Shown here piece by piece: positions 1 through 9,098 of a stretch of DNA of 64,000 bases. Source of the stretch: Floricoccus penangensis (GTDB lineage: Bacteria > Bacillota > Bacilli > Lactobacillales > Streptococcaceae); NCBI RefSeq assembly GCF_001832885.1, contig NZ_MKIQ01000031.1:62001-126000 (forward strand), written 5' to 3'. The position numbers and the translations under genes were made by a program. The number at the start of each line of letters is the position of its first letter. Within the stretch, counting starts at the first letter, position 1. Below the pieces are notes generated by a model. That model saw nothing but the letters and a program-made list of their open reading frames with translations. It was not told where the DNA came from and ran no database searches.

Positions 1-758
1 ACATCCACTGCCTTAGAAATAAAGTCAGCTACTTCTTCTGTGTCTCCTTCATAAAGTTTTTCTACTATATAAGAACCCACAATTACACCATCTGATACCT
101 TATCAAAACGTTTTACATCTTCAAGAGTAGAAACACCAAATCCTGTAACTACTGGGATTGGAGAAAGCGCCTTAAGGTCTGCTAAATGCTTATCTAAGCT
201 ATCTTCATAAGAGTTTTTGCTTCCGGTAACACCATTTATTGACACTGCATAGATGAAACCTTCAGCATCCTTGACCAACTGTTCCTGACGCGTCTTATCA
301 GTCGATAGAGAGACCAGTCTGACAAAAGCGATATCGGAAGTATCCACGTATTTGCTAACGAAATCCTCATGTTCATAAGGAAGATCTGGAATTATCACTC
401 CCTTAACGGCTGTTCCTTTCAAGGCTTCAAAAAAGTTTTCAATACCGTACTGGTAGATTGGATTGAAGTAAGACATGATAACAAGAGGTGTGTCAGTTTC
501 AATGCTTTTTAACTTATCAATAATCTTGCTTAAGCTTGTGCCATGTGCCAAACTCCTAAGTCCTGCCAACTCAATTACTGGACCGTCTGCGACTGGGTCA
601 GAAAAAGGAACTCCAATCTCAATTGCTGAAACTCCAAGATCCGAGAGAAATTTGACTGTTTCTTCTAATCCATCAAGCCCATTTTGATGGTCCCCAGCCA
701 TAATGTAAGGAATGAACACTTTATTTTTTTCAGATAATTTTTTTGTCAAAGTTTTCAT
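1..758 (-). CDS. trpA: Tryptophan synthase alpha chain (3' end cut by window edge)
   Basis: TrpA cleaves indole-3-glycerol phosphate to indole and passes it to TrpB. I translated the frame by hand from ATG at 756-758. It opens [20 protein letters not shown] and contains [13 protein letters not shown], the TrpA active-site loop, followed by the PIYQYG segment typical of the family. The 252 visible codons reach the left edge without a stop. The family is usually about 255-270 aa, so only a short C-terminal piece is missing. It starts one base after the trpB stop, so it is the last known gene of the trpEGDCFBA operon and is probably translationally coupled. Confidence 0.95.
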   Translation of the reverse strand, partial: MKTLTKKLSEKNKVFIPYIMAGDHQNGLDGLEETVKFLSDLGVSAIEIGVPFSDPVADGPVIELAGLRSLAHGTSLSKIIDKLKSIETDTPLVIMSYFNPIYQYGIENFFEALKGTAVKGVIIPDLPYEHEDFVSKYVDTSDIAFVRLVSLSTDKTRQEQLVKDAEGFIYAVSINGVTGSKNSYEDSLDKHLADLKALSPIPVVTGFGVSTLEDVKRFDKVSDGVIVGSYIVEKLYEGDTEEVADFISKAVD

Positions 759-759
759 A

Positions 760-1962
760 TTAATTTTCACCTTTCTCTGCTAGTATCTTACGAACTTGAT
801 CAACGTCCTTATCACCACGACCAGATAAGTTAACGATCATAGTAGCATCGGGACCTAATTCTTTTGCTAGTTTGATAGCATACGCCACAGCATGTGAACT
901 TTCAAGTGCTGGAATAATACCTTCTTTTTGACTTAATAAGACAAAGGCTTCCAAGGCTTCTTTATCAGTAGCACTTTCATATTTAGCACGACCAGTTTCA
1001 TTAAAGTGACAATGTTCAGGTCCTAAACCAGGATAATCAAGACCTGCAGAAATTGAATATGCTTCTATAATTTGTCCATTTTCATCCTGTAAAATATCCA
1101 TAAGTGTACCGTGAAGAACACCTGGTTTACCTTTAGTGATTGTTGCAGCGTGTTCATTTGTATCAAGCCCAAGACCTGCAGCTTCAACCCCGTAAAATGC
1201 AACTTCTTCATCATCTACAAAAGGATAGAATAGACCAATTGCATTACTTCCGCCACCTACACAAGCAACAAGAGCATCTGGTAATTTACCTTCAGCTTCT
1301 AAAATTTGTTTTCTTGCTTCACGACCAATAACAGATTGGTAATCACGCACAATTTCAGGATATGGATGTGGTCCAAGAGCACTTCCAATTACATAATGAG
1401 TGTCTTCAACCTGAGTAGCCCACGCGCGTAGGGCTGCATTTACCGCGTCTTTTAACACGCTTGATCCATCAGTAACTGATACAACTTTTCCACCAAGAAG
1501 CTCAATTCTAAATACATTAAGAGCTTGACGTTTTACATCTTCTGCTCCCATATAAATAGTACATTCCATCCCGAACAAAGCTGCTGCTGTCGCTGTCGCA
1601 ACTCCGTGTTGCCCAGCTCCCGTTTCAGCAATAATCTTATTTTTACCCATTTTTTTAGCCAGTAAAACTTGACCTAAAGCATTGTTAATCTTATGAGCAC
1701 CTGTGTGGTTAAGATCTTCACGCTTCAAATAAATCTTAGCACCACCAGCATATTCAGTAAGGTTCTTAGCATAATAAAGAGGATTTTCTCGTCCAACATA
1801 GTTTTTCAAAAGATTATCAAATTCCTTTTGAAATTCCGGATCATTCTTGCTTTCTTCATAGGTCTCTTGAAGCTCCTTGACGGCTGCCATCAAAGATTCA
1901 GGAATAAATTGTCCCCCAAATTCTCCGTAAAAGCCTTTTGCATCTGGATTAGAATACGTCAT
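760..1962 (-). CDS. trpB: Tryptophan synthase beta chain
   Basis: TrpB is the PLP enzyme that condenses indole with serine to give tryptophan, in an alpha2-beta2 complex with TrpA. The 400-aa product has the usual length. It opens with [13 protein letters not shown], has the PLP-lysine motif [11 protein letters not shown] near residue 85, and has the phosphate-binding GGGSNAIG loop near residue 235. The C-terminal NLSGRGDKD motif is also intact. The start overlaps the end of trpF by 14 bp, and the stop is one base from trpA, so expression is operonic. Confidence 0.98.
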   Translation of the reverse strand: MTYSNPDAKGFYGEFGGQFIPESLMAAVKELQETYEESKNDPEFQKEFDNLLKNYVGRENPLYYAKNLTEYAGGAKIYLKREDLNHTGAHKINNALGQVLLAKKMGKNKIIAETGAGQHGVATATAAALFGMECTIYMGAEDVKRQALNVFRIELLGGKVVSVTDGSSVLKDAVNAALRAWATQVEDTHYVIGSALGPHPYPEIVRDYQSVIGREARKQILEAEGKLPDALVACVGGGSNAIGLFYPFVDDEEVAFYGVEAAGLGLDTNEHAATITKGKPGVLHGTLMDILQDENGQIIEAYSISAGLDYPGLGPEHCHFNETGRAKYESATDKEALEAFVLLSQKEGIIPALESSHAVAYAIKLAKELGPDATMIVNLSGRGDKDVDQVRKILAEKGEN

Positions 1963-2545
1963 AATTTTTTGTCCTTTCTATAAAGGATTTAATCTTAGCT
2001 AAATCCTTGACTCCGTCAGTTTCAATACCGCTCGAAACATCAACTCCTAAAATTTTGTCACCAAATAATTCCATCGCCTGCACCACATTCTCTGGATTAA
2101 GACCTCCTGCTAAAATAAATTTTGCTTCAATCTGTTCAAGGGGAAGACTGTTCCAATCAAATTTTTGTCCACTTCCACCAACTGAACTATCAAGAAGTAT
2201 TGTCATATCTTTAAGGTCATAATAATATATTTTCTTATAATCATCAAATGATTTAATAACTGGTTTGATAATTTTTCTTATATAGTCTATATCCTCTTGA
2301 CCATGAAGTTGAACAATATCTAAATATGTCTCACTTGCAATAGCATTTACAAAATCAATATCTTCATTTACGAACACACCAACTTTTTTTACATTACTTG
2401 GAACATCTTTGGTAATTTCAATCAATTGCTTAGGAGTTATTTGTCTTTTTGACTCACTAAGGATAAATCCTAGATGAGTTGCCCCACTAGCAACTGCACA
2501 ATCAACAGCCTCTTTAGTTCTTAATCCGCAAGTTTTAATAATCAT
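1949..2545 (-). CDS. trpF: Phosphoribosylanthranilate isomerase
   Basis: TrpF converts N-(5-phosphoribosyl)-anthranilate to the CdRP enol form, the third step of tryptophan synthesis. I placed the start at the internal ATG giving [17 protein letters not shown], because the upstream 13 codons overlap trpC and are not TrpF-like. The resulting 198 aa matches the family. The KTCGLRT N-terminus carries the catalytic Cys, and [12 protein letters not shown] and GVDVSSGIE are the phosphate-binding (beta/alpha)8 loops. It overlaps trpC by 11 bp and trpB by 14 bp. Confidence 0.96.
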   Translation of the reverse strand: MIIKTCGLRTKEAVDCAVASGATHLGFILSESKRQITPKQLIEITKDVPSNVKKVGVFVNEDIDFVNAIASETYLDIVQLHGQEDIDYIRKIIKPVIKSFDDYKKIYYYDLKDMTILLDSSVGGSGQKFDWNSLPLEQIEAKFILAGGLNPENVVQAMELFGDKILGVDVSSGIETDGVKDLAKIKSFIERTKNYDVF

Positions 2546-3302
2546 TGCGTTCCACCCTAAGTGATTTGATAGCCTCTTCCACATTAGAAGATCTCATCAA
2601 TGATTCACCAACAAGAATTCCATTGACATAGGGAGCTACAAATTCAGCATCACCCTCTTCTTTAATTCCTGATTCCGAGATATAAAAGCGATCTTCTTGA
2701 AAAATTTTCGAAAGTTTCCGAGTTATATCAAGAGTTACTTCAAATGTTTTGAGGTTGCGATTGTTAATACCTATCAACTTTGCTCCAAGTTTGTGAGCCT
2801 GTTCTAACTCTTTTTCATTGTGAGTCTCCACTAAAACTTCAAGACCAAGACCAGTAGCATAATCATACAATTCCTTTAATTTTTCATAATCTAAGGCTGC
2901 TACAATCAGTAGAATCACCGTTGCACCGTTATTGACTGCCCTGTTAATCTGCTTCTTGTCAATGATGAAATCTTTGTTGAGAGTTGGGATTTTAACCTTA
3001 CTTGAAATTTCCCTTAAATACTCAATGTCTCCCTTAAAATATACTTGATCAGTTAGGACTGAAATTGCCATAGCTCCTGAATCTTCATATGATTTAGACT
3101 GAGCCACAATATCAACATCAGTATTTATATCTCCCAAAGATGGGCTTGCCTTCTTAACCTCAGCAATAACTTGAAGCTCCTGTGAATTTTTTGACAAATA
3201 ATCAACAATTTTGTAGGTCTCTCTTAACTTACCAGGCTTTTCATCTGGCATTTCAGCAACTTCTTTCCTTTTTTCCGTCAAAATCTTATCTAAAAAATCC
3301 AT
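2535..3302 (-). CDS. trpC: Indole-3-glycerol phosphate synthase
   Basis: TrpC closes the indole ring to give indole-3-glycerol phosphate. The 255-aa product shows VIAEVKKASPSLGDI (substrate-binding Lys), NKDFIIDKKQI (catalytic Lys), VETHNEKELE, IGINNRNLKTF and SESGI, all family hallmarks. A GTG lies six bases upstream in frame, but ATG at 3300-3302 has the better-spaced GAGGTGA ribosome binding site, so I chose it. The trpD stop lies just upstream. TrpC and TrpF are separate genes here, unlike the fused enterobacterial enzyme. Confidence 0.96.
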   Translation of the reverse strand: MDFLDKILTEKRKEVAEMPDEKPGKLRETYKIVDYLSKNSQELQVIAEVKKASPSLGDINTDVDIVAQSKSYEDSGAMAISVLTDQVYFKGDIEYLREISSKVKIPTLNKDFIIDKKQINRAVNNGATVILLIVAALDYEKLKELYDYATGLGLEVLVETHNEKELEQAHKLGAKLIGINNRNLKTFEVTLDITRKLSKIFQEDRFYISESGIKEEGDAEFVAPYVNGILVGESLMRSSNVEEAIKSLRVERNDY

Positions 3303-3304
3303 AC

Positions 3305-4327
3305 TCACCTCTGATATTCCTGTAAAAGTTCAAGTTTTTCAAGTGCTTTCCCCGACTTAATCAAATCACGCGCCATATCACATCCCTCTTCAATTGAGTC
3401 CACCTTACCATTTGCATAGAAACCCAATCCTGCATTTAAAACAGTAGTCTCTAGATATGCTGAATCCTCTCCATGCAATACTCCCAAGAGAATTTCTGCA
3501 TTCTCCTTAGCATCTCCTCCGCGAATATCATCAGGATTTATTTCTTTAAGTCCAATATCACTGGCTGAAAATTCTTTTACCGAAATCCTTCCCTTGTCTA
3601 AAAAAGCATATTTATTTACTCCAAATAGACTAGCTTCATCCATACCATTTGCTCCACTTATTACCAAGGCACGTTTACGACCTAACTTATTAAGAACTTG
3701 AGCAGTTTGTTCAAGCATCTCTGGTTTACTAGTTCCGAGTAACTGGCTTTCTAAATTAACTGGATTAATTAATGGTCCGATTAAATTCATAATAGTTGGT
3801 ATACCAAGTTCAAGCCTAGCAGGCATAACTTCCTTCATCTTGGGATGTAGATTCTGAGCAAAGAGAAATACAATCCCTATTTCCTCTAAAACTTGAGCTA
3901 ATTTTTCAGCAGGAAGTGAGAGATTAATACCTAATTCTTCTAGGACATCAGCCGAGCCAGACTTACTAGAAATACTACGATTACCATGTTTTGCTACATT
4001 GATTCCACCAGCTGACAGTACAAAGGCTGTTGTAGTTGAAATATTAAATGATTGACTTCCGTCTCCACCAGTTCCACAATTATCCATTGCATCTGTGACA
4101 TTTGTTGGAACAAAGACTGTCTTATCAGCCATTGTTTTTGCAAGACCAGTTACCTCATCAACAGTTTCACCTTTCATCTTAAGAGCTGTTAGAAAGGCAA
4201 TTATCTGTCCTTGGCTATATAGTCCTGAAAAAATATTTTCAGCTACTTCTTCCATTTCCTCAACAGTTAGATTTTCAAATCTTGAAATTTTATCTAAATA
4301 TACTTTCATATCAGTTACTTGATTCAT
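3305..4327 (-). CDS. trpD: Anthranilate phosphoribosyltransferase
   Basis: TrpD transfers phosphoribosyl from PRPP to anthranilate. The 340-aa product has the glycosyltransferase-family-3 PRPP loop [16 protein letters not shown] near residue 85, [17 protein letters not shown], and [18 protein letters not shown]. The first ATG sits behind a GGAGG site with good spacing, so it is preferred over the in-frame ATG six codons later. The start overlaps the trpG end by 17 bp. TrpD is a stand-alone enzyme, not fused to TrpG. Confidence 0.97.
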   Translation of the reverse strand: MNQVTDMKVYLDKISRFENLTVEEMEEVAENIFSGLYSQGQIIAFLTALKMKGETVDEVTGLAKTMADKTVFVPTNVTDAMDNCGTGGDGSQSFNISTTTAFVLSAGGINVAKHGNRSISSKSGSADVLEELGINLSLPAEKLAQVLEEIGIVFLFAQNLHPKMKEVMPARLELGIPTIMNLIGPLINPVNLESQLLGTSKPEMLEQTAQVLNKLGRKRALVISGANGMDEASLFGVNKYAFLDKGRISVKEFSASDIGLKEINPDDIRGGDAKENAEILLGVLHGEDSAYLETTVLNAGLGFYANGKVDSIEEGCDMARDLIKSGKALEKLELLQEYQR

Positions 4328-4895
4328 TTACAACCTCCAAAAAATTATCTATCATTGCTTTTCCATCTGGTGTTCCAATACTTTCAGGATGGAATTGCAG
4401 TCCATATATCTTAAGTTTCTCATTTTCAATTGCCATAATTTCATCATCATCAGTAGCAAATCCTGTGATTTCAAAATTATCCAATTTTGACTTTTCATCC
4501 ATAACGATTGAATGATAACGCATTACTTCAACTTCAGAAGAAAGTCCCTTAAAAATTTTATTGTTTTGGTCTTGCTTCATTTGAGATTTTTTCCCATGCA
4601 TTACTTGTTTGGCAAGTCTTAACTTTCCTCCAAATACTTCAACTATTGCTTGAAAACCTAAGCAAATTCCAAGGATTGGTTTCTTCCCTGCATAATATTC
4701 AATCATCTTTTCCATCTGCCCCGCATCTTTTGGCCATCCTGGACCTGGTGAAAATATTAAGGCATCAGCCTTGTATGCAAGCTCGTAAATTTTTTGATGG
4801 TCGTTTCTTAGCACGTGAACCTCATCATGCTTATCCCCGACATACTGGGCTAGATTGTGAGTGAAAGAATCGTAATTATCAATTATTAAAATCAT
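4311..4895 (-). CDS. trpG: Anthranilate synthase glutamine amidotransferase component
   Basis: TrpG hydrolyses glutamine and supplies ammonia to TrpE. The 194-aa class I amidotransferase has the oxyanion motif [12 protein letters not shown], the nucleophile motif [10 protein letters not shown] (Cys near residue 78) and the His-Glu pair in [10 protein letters not shown], so the catalytic triad is intact. It begins one base after the trpE stop. In some Firmicutes this subunit is shared with folate synthesis (PabA role). That is possible here, but no pab genes are in view. Confidence 0.96.
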   Translation of the reverse strand: MILIIDNYDSFTHNLAQYVGDKHDEVHVLRNDHQKIYELAYKADALIFSPGPGWPKDAGQMEKMIEYYAGKKPILGICLGFQAIVEVFGGKLRLAKQVMHGKKSQMKQDQNNKIFKGLSSEVEVMRYHSIVMDEKSKLDNFEITGFATDDDEIMAIENEKLKIYGLQFHPESIGTPDGKAMIDNFLEVVNESSN

Positions 4896-4896
4896 A

Positions 4897-6270
4897 TCAG
4901 TCTCCTAGATTCATAAATAAACGGGCTTTGTTAAGGCATTCTTGGTACTCTGATTGTGGGTCGCTATCATATACGATACCAGCTCCCGCTTGAACGTAAG
5001 CTTTGGAATTTTTCACTAGCATGGTGCGGATGGTAATTGCAAAATCACAAGTATCATTGTGTGTTATATAGCCAACTGCTCCTCCGTAAAAGCCACGCTT
5101 AACTTTTTCAAATTCGTAAATTCTTTGGTAGGCTCTGTGCTTAGGTGCCCCGCATAAAGTTCCGGCCGGCAAGGTAGCCAGCAAAGCATCAACACTGGTT
5201 AATCCCTTTCTCAATCTACCTTCAACGATTGAAACAAGGTGCATCACATATCTGTATCTCTCAACCTTCATGAAAAGTGGTACTTCAACGCTTCCATAGT
5301 TGGAAATCTTTCCAATATCGTTTCTTCCAAGATCGACAAGCATTTGATGTTCCGATATTTCCTTTGGATCCCTGACAAGACTCTCTGCAAGTTCAATGTC
5401 TTCCAACTCGTTTGCCCCTCTTTTCCTTGTACCAGCTATTGGATTTGTTGAAACAATACCATCTCTTACTGCTACCAAGCGTTCAGGTGATGAACCGATA
5501 ATCTGAAATTCCTCAAAGTCTAAATAATAAAGATAGCTCGATGGGTTTTCAACTCTTAAGCGCCTATAGTAGTCAAAAGGATTTTGTCTTATATCTGCCT
5601 CAAAACGTTGACTAAGAACTATCTGAAACATATCTCCCTGCCTGATTAATTCACGAGCTTTAGCAACTGATTCAATAAATTCATCTTTTTCATTCATACT
5701 TGAAAAATATAATTTTTCAAGCTTATTGTCTTCAAATTCATTAGATGCAATTTTATTAAGTTGCGCCAAATCTTTTTTGATTTGATTCTCTAAATCTTCC
5801 TTACCTCTGCCAGAATATATATTGTCTTCAACAATTGTTACAAGCTCTTCTTTGTGGTCATATATAAAATATGATTCAAATAGCATGAAGTAAAAATCAG
5901 GTATATCAATATTGTCACTTAAATCAATTTGTAAGTCCTCGTAGAAACCATACATATCAAAACTCACATATCCAATAGCTCCTGATTGAAAAGGAAAATC
6001 TAAGTTTGACTCTTTATCATACTTTGAAGCAGTCACAATATTTTCCAGATATTTGAATGGATCATCTGTTTTGATTTCCTCATCGTCATGATGTAAAATT
6101 CCATCTTGAAATTTAATATGACTTACTGGATTAAAAGCAATTATTGAATATCTAGACTGACTACTATCTCTTGGAATACTCTCTAGAATTACCTTATTCT
6201 TCCCCATGAGTCTCAGGTAAATACTGATTGGTGTTAGTGAATCTGCTTTGATTACTTTTTTAATTAACAT
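4897..6270 (-). CDS. trpE: Anthranilate synthase component I
   Basis: TrpE converts chorismate and ammonia to anthranilate, the committed step of the pathway. The 457-aa product has an ILES motif near the N-terminus (the tryptophan feedback site), NPIAGTRKRG, and LPAGTLCGAPKHRAYQ in the chorismate-binding domain. I chose ATG at 6268-6270 because GGGGGA lies just upstream. The in-frame ATG four codons earlier would put that sequence inside the gene. It is the first gene of the operon, about 80 nt after the T-box terminator, and is controlled by tRNA-Trp charging. Confidence 0.97.
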   Translation of the reverse strand: MLIKKVIKADSLTPISIYLRLMGKNKVILESIPRDSSQSRYSIIAFNPVSHIKFQDGILHHDDEEIKTDDPFKYLENIVTASKYDKESNLDFPFQSGAIGYVSFDMYGFYEDLQIDLSDNIDIPDFYFMLFESYFIYDHKEELVTIVEDNIYSGRGKEDLENQIKKDLAQLNKIASNEFEDNKLEKLYFSSMNEKDEFIESVAKARELIRQGDMFQIVLSQRFEADIRQNPFDYYRRLRVENPSSYLYYLDFEEFQIIGSSPERLVAVRDGIVSTNPIAGTRKRGANELEDIELAESLVRDPKEISEHQMLVDLGRNDIGKISNYGSVEVPLFMKVERYRYVMHLVSIVEGRLRKGLTSVDALLATLPAGTLCGAPKHRAYQRIYEFEKVKRGFYGGAVGYITHNDTCDFAITIRTMLVKNSKAYVQAGAGIVYDSDPQSEYQECLNKARLFMNLGD

Positions 6271-6349
6271 AAGTTCCCCCATATAGTTGTTTGAAATAGA
6301 ATAATAAGGGAAGATGAGTTGGAATATAATATCGAATAGCTATAAATAC

Positions 6350-6766
6350 AAAAAAGCCCACAGGCAATATACATTACCTGTGGGCGTATTATTAATCATA
6401 ATTACGCGGTACCACCACATTTAGAATCATTTTATTGATATGTCAAAATAAGCCTAGATTTATACATACTGTCAAAAACCATTTTTTCTCAAGTATACAA
6501 AATCAATTAACTCCAATGACTAAATCTTTTAATTTACAATAGGTTCTTGTAAATTACGATTCCATCTCTCATCCTCCAACAAGGACTTGTCAGATATCGG
6601 TGACCACCGTGGTTCTCATTGTTTCAAACCAATATATACAATAGCAGATCTAAAATAAAATCCAACTATCAAACAAAGCCCATTCACTTTTTTCCCACCA
6701 TCGACTCACACTAACCGTCGACTCCCTGAAGATATTCTAAAAGTTACTCTTCTTTGTTTCTTATTG
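6350..6766 (-). promoter_or_regulatory. T-box riboswitch leader of the trp operon (specifier UGG)
   Basis: The leader carries the T-box bulge sequence (plus-strand CGCGGTACCACCA at 6405-6417). A terminator follows, with arms GCCCACAGG/CCTGTGGGC at 6356-6364 and 6377-6385 and then a U run. The Stem I base is an 8-bp pair, AAACAAAG with CUUUGUUU (6752-6759 with 6671-6678). Just inside it, the specifier loop reads GAA-UGG-G, with UGG at 6680-6682, the tryptophan codon. Uncharged tRNA-Trp would stabilise the antiterminator and allow trp transcription. The leader also holds a CGGTG-GT-CACCG palindrome near 6600-6611, which I do not assign. Confidence 0.93.
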
Positions 6767-6772
6767 TTGATA

Positions 6773-6801
6773 ATAATATATTATTTTAAATTAAGTGTCA
6801 A
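6773..6801 (-). promoter_or_regulatory. Promoter of the trp operon
   Basis: On the minus strand TTGACA (6796-6801) and TATTAT (6773-6778) are separated by exactly 17 bp. They lie about 15 bp upstream of the first Stem I arm of the T-box leader, as expected for its transcription start. Confidence 0.85.
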
Positions 6802-6888
6802 GTACTTTTTTAAATTTTCTAAATATTATCTATTCATAAATAATTTATTTTATAGCATTTACTTATAATATATAAGCTCATTCATAAA

Positions 6889-7047
6889 TTATTTATGTTC
6901 TCTTTCTAATCTTTTCTCTTTTTTCTCTTCTTTTTTATGAGCTACTTTTTCCTCAGCTCTATCGATTTCTTTTTCTTCCTTTTTCTTTTCTCTACTTTTC
7001 TCAAATGAATATCTGTTTTCTTTAAGACCGTCTCTCTCTGTAGCCAT
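6889..7047 (-). CDS. Small highly charged hypothetical protein (52 aa)
   Basis: This is a complete short gene that is easy to overlook: ATG at 7045-7047, 52 codons and a TAA at 6889-6891. An AAAGGA ribosome binding site lies about 10 nt upstream. The product starts MATERDGLKENRYSFEKSRE and then becomes almost entirely Lys, Glu and Arg, predicting a soluble single helix with no signal or membrane segment. I do not recognise a family. It sits between the trp promoter and the efflux operon terminator, and a weak TTAGAA-N16-TATAAA promoter is visible upstream. The ribosome binding site and charged, low-complexity sequence support it, but conservation is untested. Confidence 0.6.
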   Translation of the reverse strand: MATERDGLKENRYSFEKSREKKKEEKEIDRAEEKVAHKKEEKKEKRLEREHK

Positions 7048-7130
7048 AATTTATATTCCTTTCTTTATAGTGGAATGATTTATATAAAAGATCCCATATG
7101 TTCTAATCCGATTATGAGTACATTGTAGCA

Positions 7131-7170
7131 AAATAGGTAAATATATAAAAATATTTACCTATATTTTTTT
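7131..7170. terminator. Hairpin terminator after the efflux operon
   Basis: Perfect 12-bp arms ATAGGTAAATAT/ATATTTACCTAT (7133-7144 and 7151-7162) enclose a 6-nt loop. T-runs flank both sides, so it could act in either direction. It follows the last gene of the MacAB-like operon on the minus strand. Confidence 0.7.
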
Positions 7171-7215
7171 CAATTTTAAATTTCTTTATTGTCTGCAAAC
7201 TTATATATTAAAAAT

Positions 7216-8415
7216 CTATCTTAATATATCAATTAAGTCTTTCTTAGATGCTTCAGATGCTGGCATCACTGAGAATACTAGACCGATAAAAGTTGAGACT
7301 CCGACTGCTATCGAAATAGTAAACAAATCTACAGAAATAGGTATCTTCATTATCTTACCTGCAATTGATGCAATACCAATTCCAATCAAATACCCAATAA
7401 AACCTCCTGTTAAAGTTAATATTAAGCCTTCAATTAAAAATTGAAGCATAATTGATTTTCTGGTTGCTCCTAAAGCTCTACGAATACCAATTTCTTTGGT
7501 TCTTTCTGAAACAGAGATATACATCATATTCATAACACCAACACCTGCAATTACTAAAGAGATACCTGCAACGGCTGTTATAAACATAGTGATAGTACTA
7601 AAGATTTTACTTAATCCTTCTGTTAAAAGCTTAGTATCATATACTTCATACTTCCCTACATCACGCATACTACCTTTTTCTTTTAACTCTTTTACTGCTT
7701 CAGTCGTTACAACGTCAGGTTTAGCACCTTCTTTGAGAGTTATTTTTACAGAACTTTTATCTTTATCATTTTCAAAGTATTTGTGATAGGTATTTTTAGG
7801 AATAAAGATATTGTCTTTTGCCATGACAAACATACTATCTTTTTGTGTACTTGTAGTAACACCAACTACATTGAATAATTGTCCATCAATTTCAATACCT
7901 TGTCCTAGAGCACTCTCCGCATCGCCTGCTAAATCTTCTGCTGCTGTTTTATCAATAACAGCCACCTTATTTTCACTATCATTATCAAATTCAGTCAAGT
8001 TACGACCAGCAAATAATTTTTGATCTGTTGATTTAGCAAGAGAAATTGCTTCATTTTTCTTCTCTTTTGGAAAAGAAATTTGCTTGTAGATTGCAGATTC
8101 ATCTTGCTCTGCATAGTCTGCTTTTTTCACGTCATTAATTCCACTTAGTAGATTAATATCAGAATCCTTGAAAAAATCAACATTAGCTTGGTAAAGATTA
8201 GTATCACTTGGAGTAAAATTAATTGTAATTTCTACGTTCTTTGAGTCACTATTAGTTAAATTTTTTATAGTAGCCTTTTCGAAACCACGCCCAATGGCCA
8301 GTATTGCAATTACTGCTGCTATACCGATGACAATACCAAACATAGTTAAAAGACTTCTTTTTTTGTTATTTTTGACTGCCTTAAGTGCAGATTGAAAGTT
8401 AACATAAATATTCAT
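7216..8415 (-). CDS. ABC transporter permease, MacB/FtsX family
   Basis: This 399-aa protein has the MacB-PCD/FtsX layout: an N-terminal membrane segment around residues 20-42, a large extracellular domain at roughly 50-280, and three C-terminal membrane segments. The last part carries ERTKEIGIRRALGATRKSI, the conserved cytoplasmic loop. With the ATPase and membrane fusion protein upstream it forms a tripartite-style efflux or mechanotransmission pump like B. subtilis YknXYZ. Such systems commonly handle antimicrobial peptides or lipid-linked substrates; the substrate here is unknown. Its ATG overlaps the ATPase stop (ATGA), so it is translationally coupled. Confidence 0.9.
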   Translation of the reverse strand: MNIYVNFQSALKAVKNNKKRSLLTMFGIVIGIAAVIAILAIGRGFEKATIKNLTNSDSKNVEITINFTPSDTNLYQANVDFFKDSDINLLSGINDVKKADYAEQDESAIYKQISFPKEKKNEAISLAKSTDQKLFAGRNLTEFDNDSENKVAVIDKTAAEDLAGDAESALGQGIEIDGQLFNVVGVTTSTQKDSMFVMAKDNIFIPKNTYHKYFENDKDKSSVKITLKEGAKPDVVTTEAVKELKEKGSMRDVGKYEVYDTKLLTEGLSKIFSTITMFITAVAGISLVIAGVGVMNMMYISVSERTKEIGIRRALGATRKSIMLQFLIEGLILTLTGGFIGYLIGIGIASIAGKIMKIPISVDLFTISIAVGVSTFIGLVFSVMPASEASKKDLIDILR

Positions 8416-9098
8416 ATGATTATTACCTCTTCATCACTTTCAATGGCACCATCACGAATTTTTATTAACCTATGGCAGTATGGAACAACCTCTGGATCAT
8501 GAGTTACAACTATCAAAGTTACACCCTCTTCATCATTCAATGATTTGAAAAGTGTCAAAATTTCTTCAGAAGTCCTTGTATCAAGGGCCCCTGTTGGTTC
8601 ATCTGCAATAATAAATTTGGGTTTCATGATAAGTGACCTAGCAATGGCAACCCTTTGTTGTTGCCCACCTGAAAGTTGTTTAGGATATTTTTCTCCCTTG
8701 CCCTCAAGGCCTACTTTCTTCAAAGCTGCTTCAACCAACTCACTTGTTTCAGATCTCTTATAACCACCATACAATAAAGGAAGTTCAACATTTTCATAAA
8801 CAGTATTATTTTCAATCAAGCTAAAATTTTGAAAGATAAAACCAACTGTTGAATTTCTGATTTTTGAAAGTTTATCATCATCAGAGGTCACGAGTGACTC
8901 TCCCTCAAATAAATATTGACCTTCAAATTTTTTATCAATAAAACCTATTAAGTTTATTAAAGTAGATTTACCTGATCCCGAAGGACCCATAATTGCAACC
9001 ATTTCTCCAGCAGATATATGCAAATTAACATCCTTCAATACATGAAATACTTCATCACCTGTATTGTAATATTTATTTATATCAACTAGATCAATCAT
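8412..9098 (-). CDS. ABC transporter ATP-binding protein, MacB/LolD type
   Basis: The 228-aa ATPase has Walker A GPSGSGKST near residue 39, a Q-loop (FIFQNFSLI), signature LSGGQQQRVAIA near 143, Walker B FIIADEPTGALD and an H-loop (VVTHDPEV), all intact. The DEPTGALD form and length are typical of the MacB/LolD/YknY class paired with FtsX-like permeases. Its ATG overlaps the stop of the upstream fusion-protein gene, and its own stop overlaps the permease start, so the three are expressed as a unit. Confidence 0.94.
   Translation of the reverse strand: MIDLVDINKYYNTGDEVFHVLKDVNLHISAGEMVAIMGPSGSGKSTLINLIGFIDKKFEGQYLFEGESLVTSDDDKLSKIRNSTVGFIFQNFSLIENNTVYENVELPLLYGGYKRSETSELVEAALKKVGLEGKGEKYPKQLSGGQQQRVAIARSLIMKPKFIIADEPTGALDTRTSEEILTLFKSLNDEEGVTLIVVTHDPEVVPYCHRLIKIRDGAIESDEEVIII

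Noticed and set aside
6600-6611. Possible second T-box bulge (CGGTG-GT-CACCG) in the trp leader
   Set aside because: It lacks the surrounding T-box consensus and a following terminator, and the true T-box sequence is at 6405-6417.
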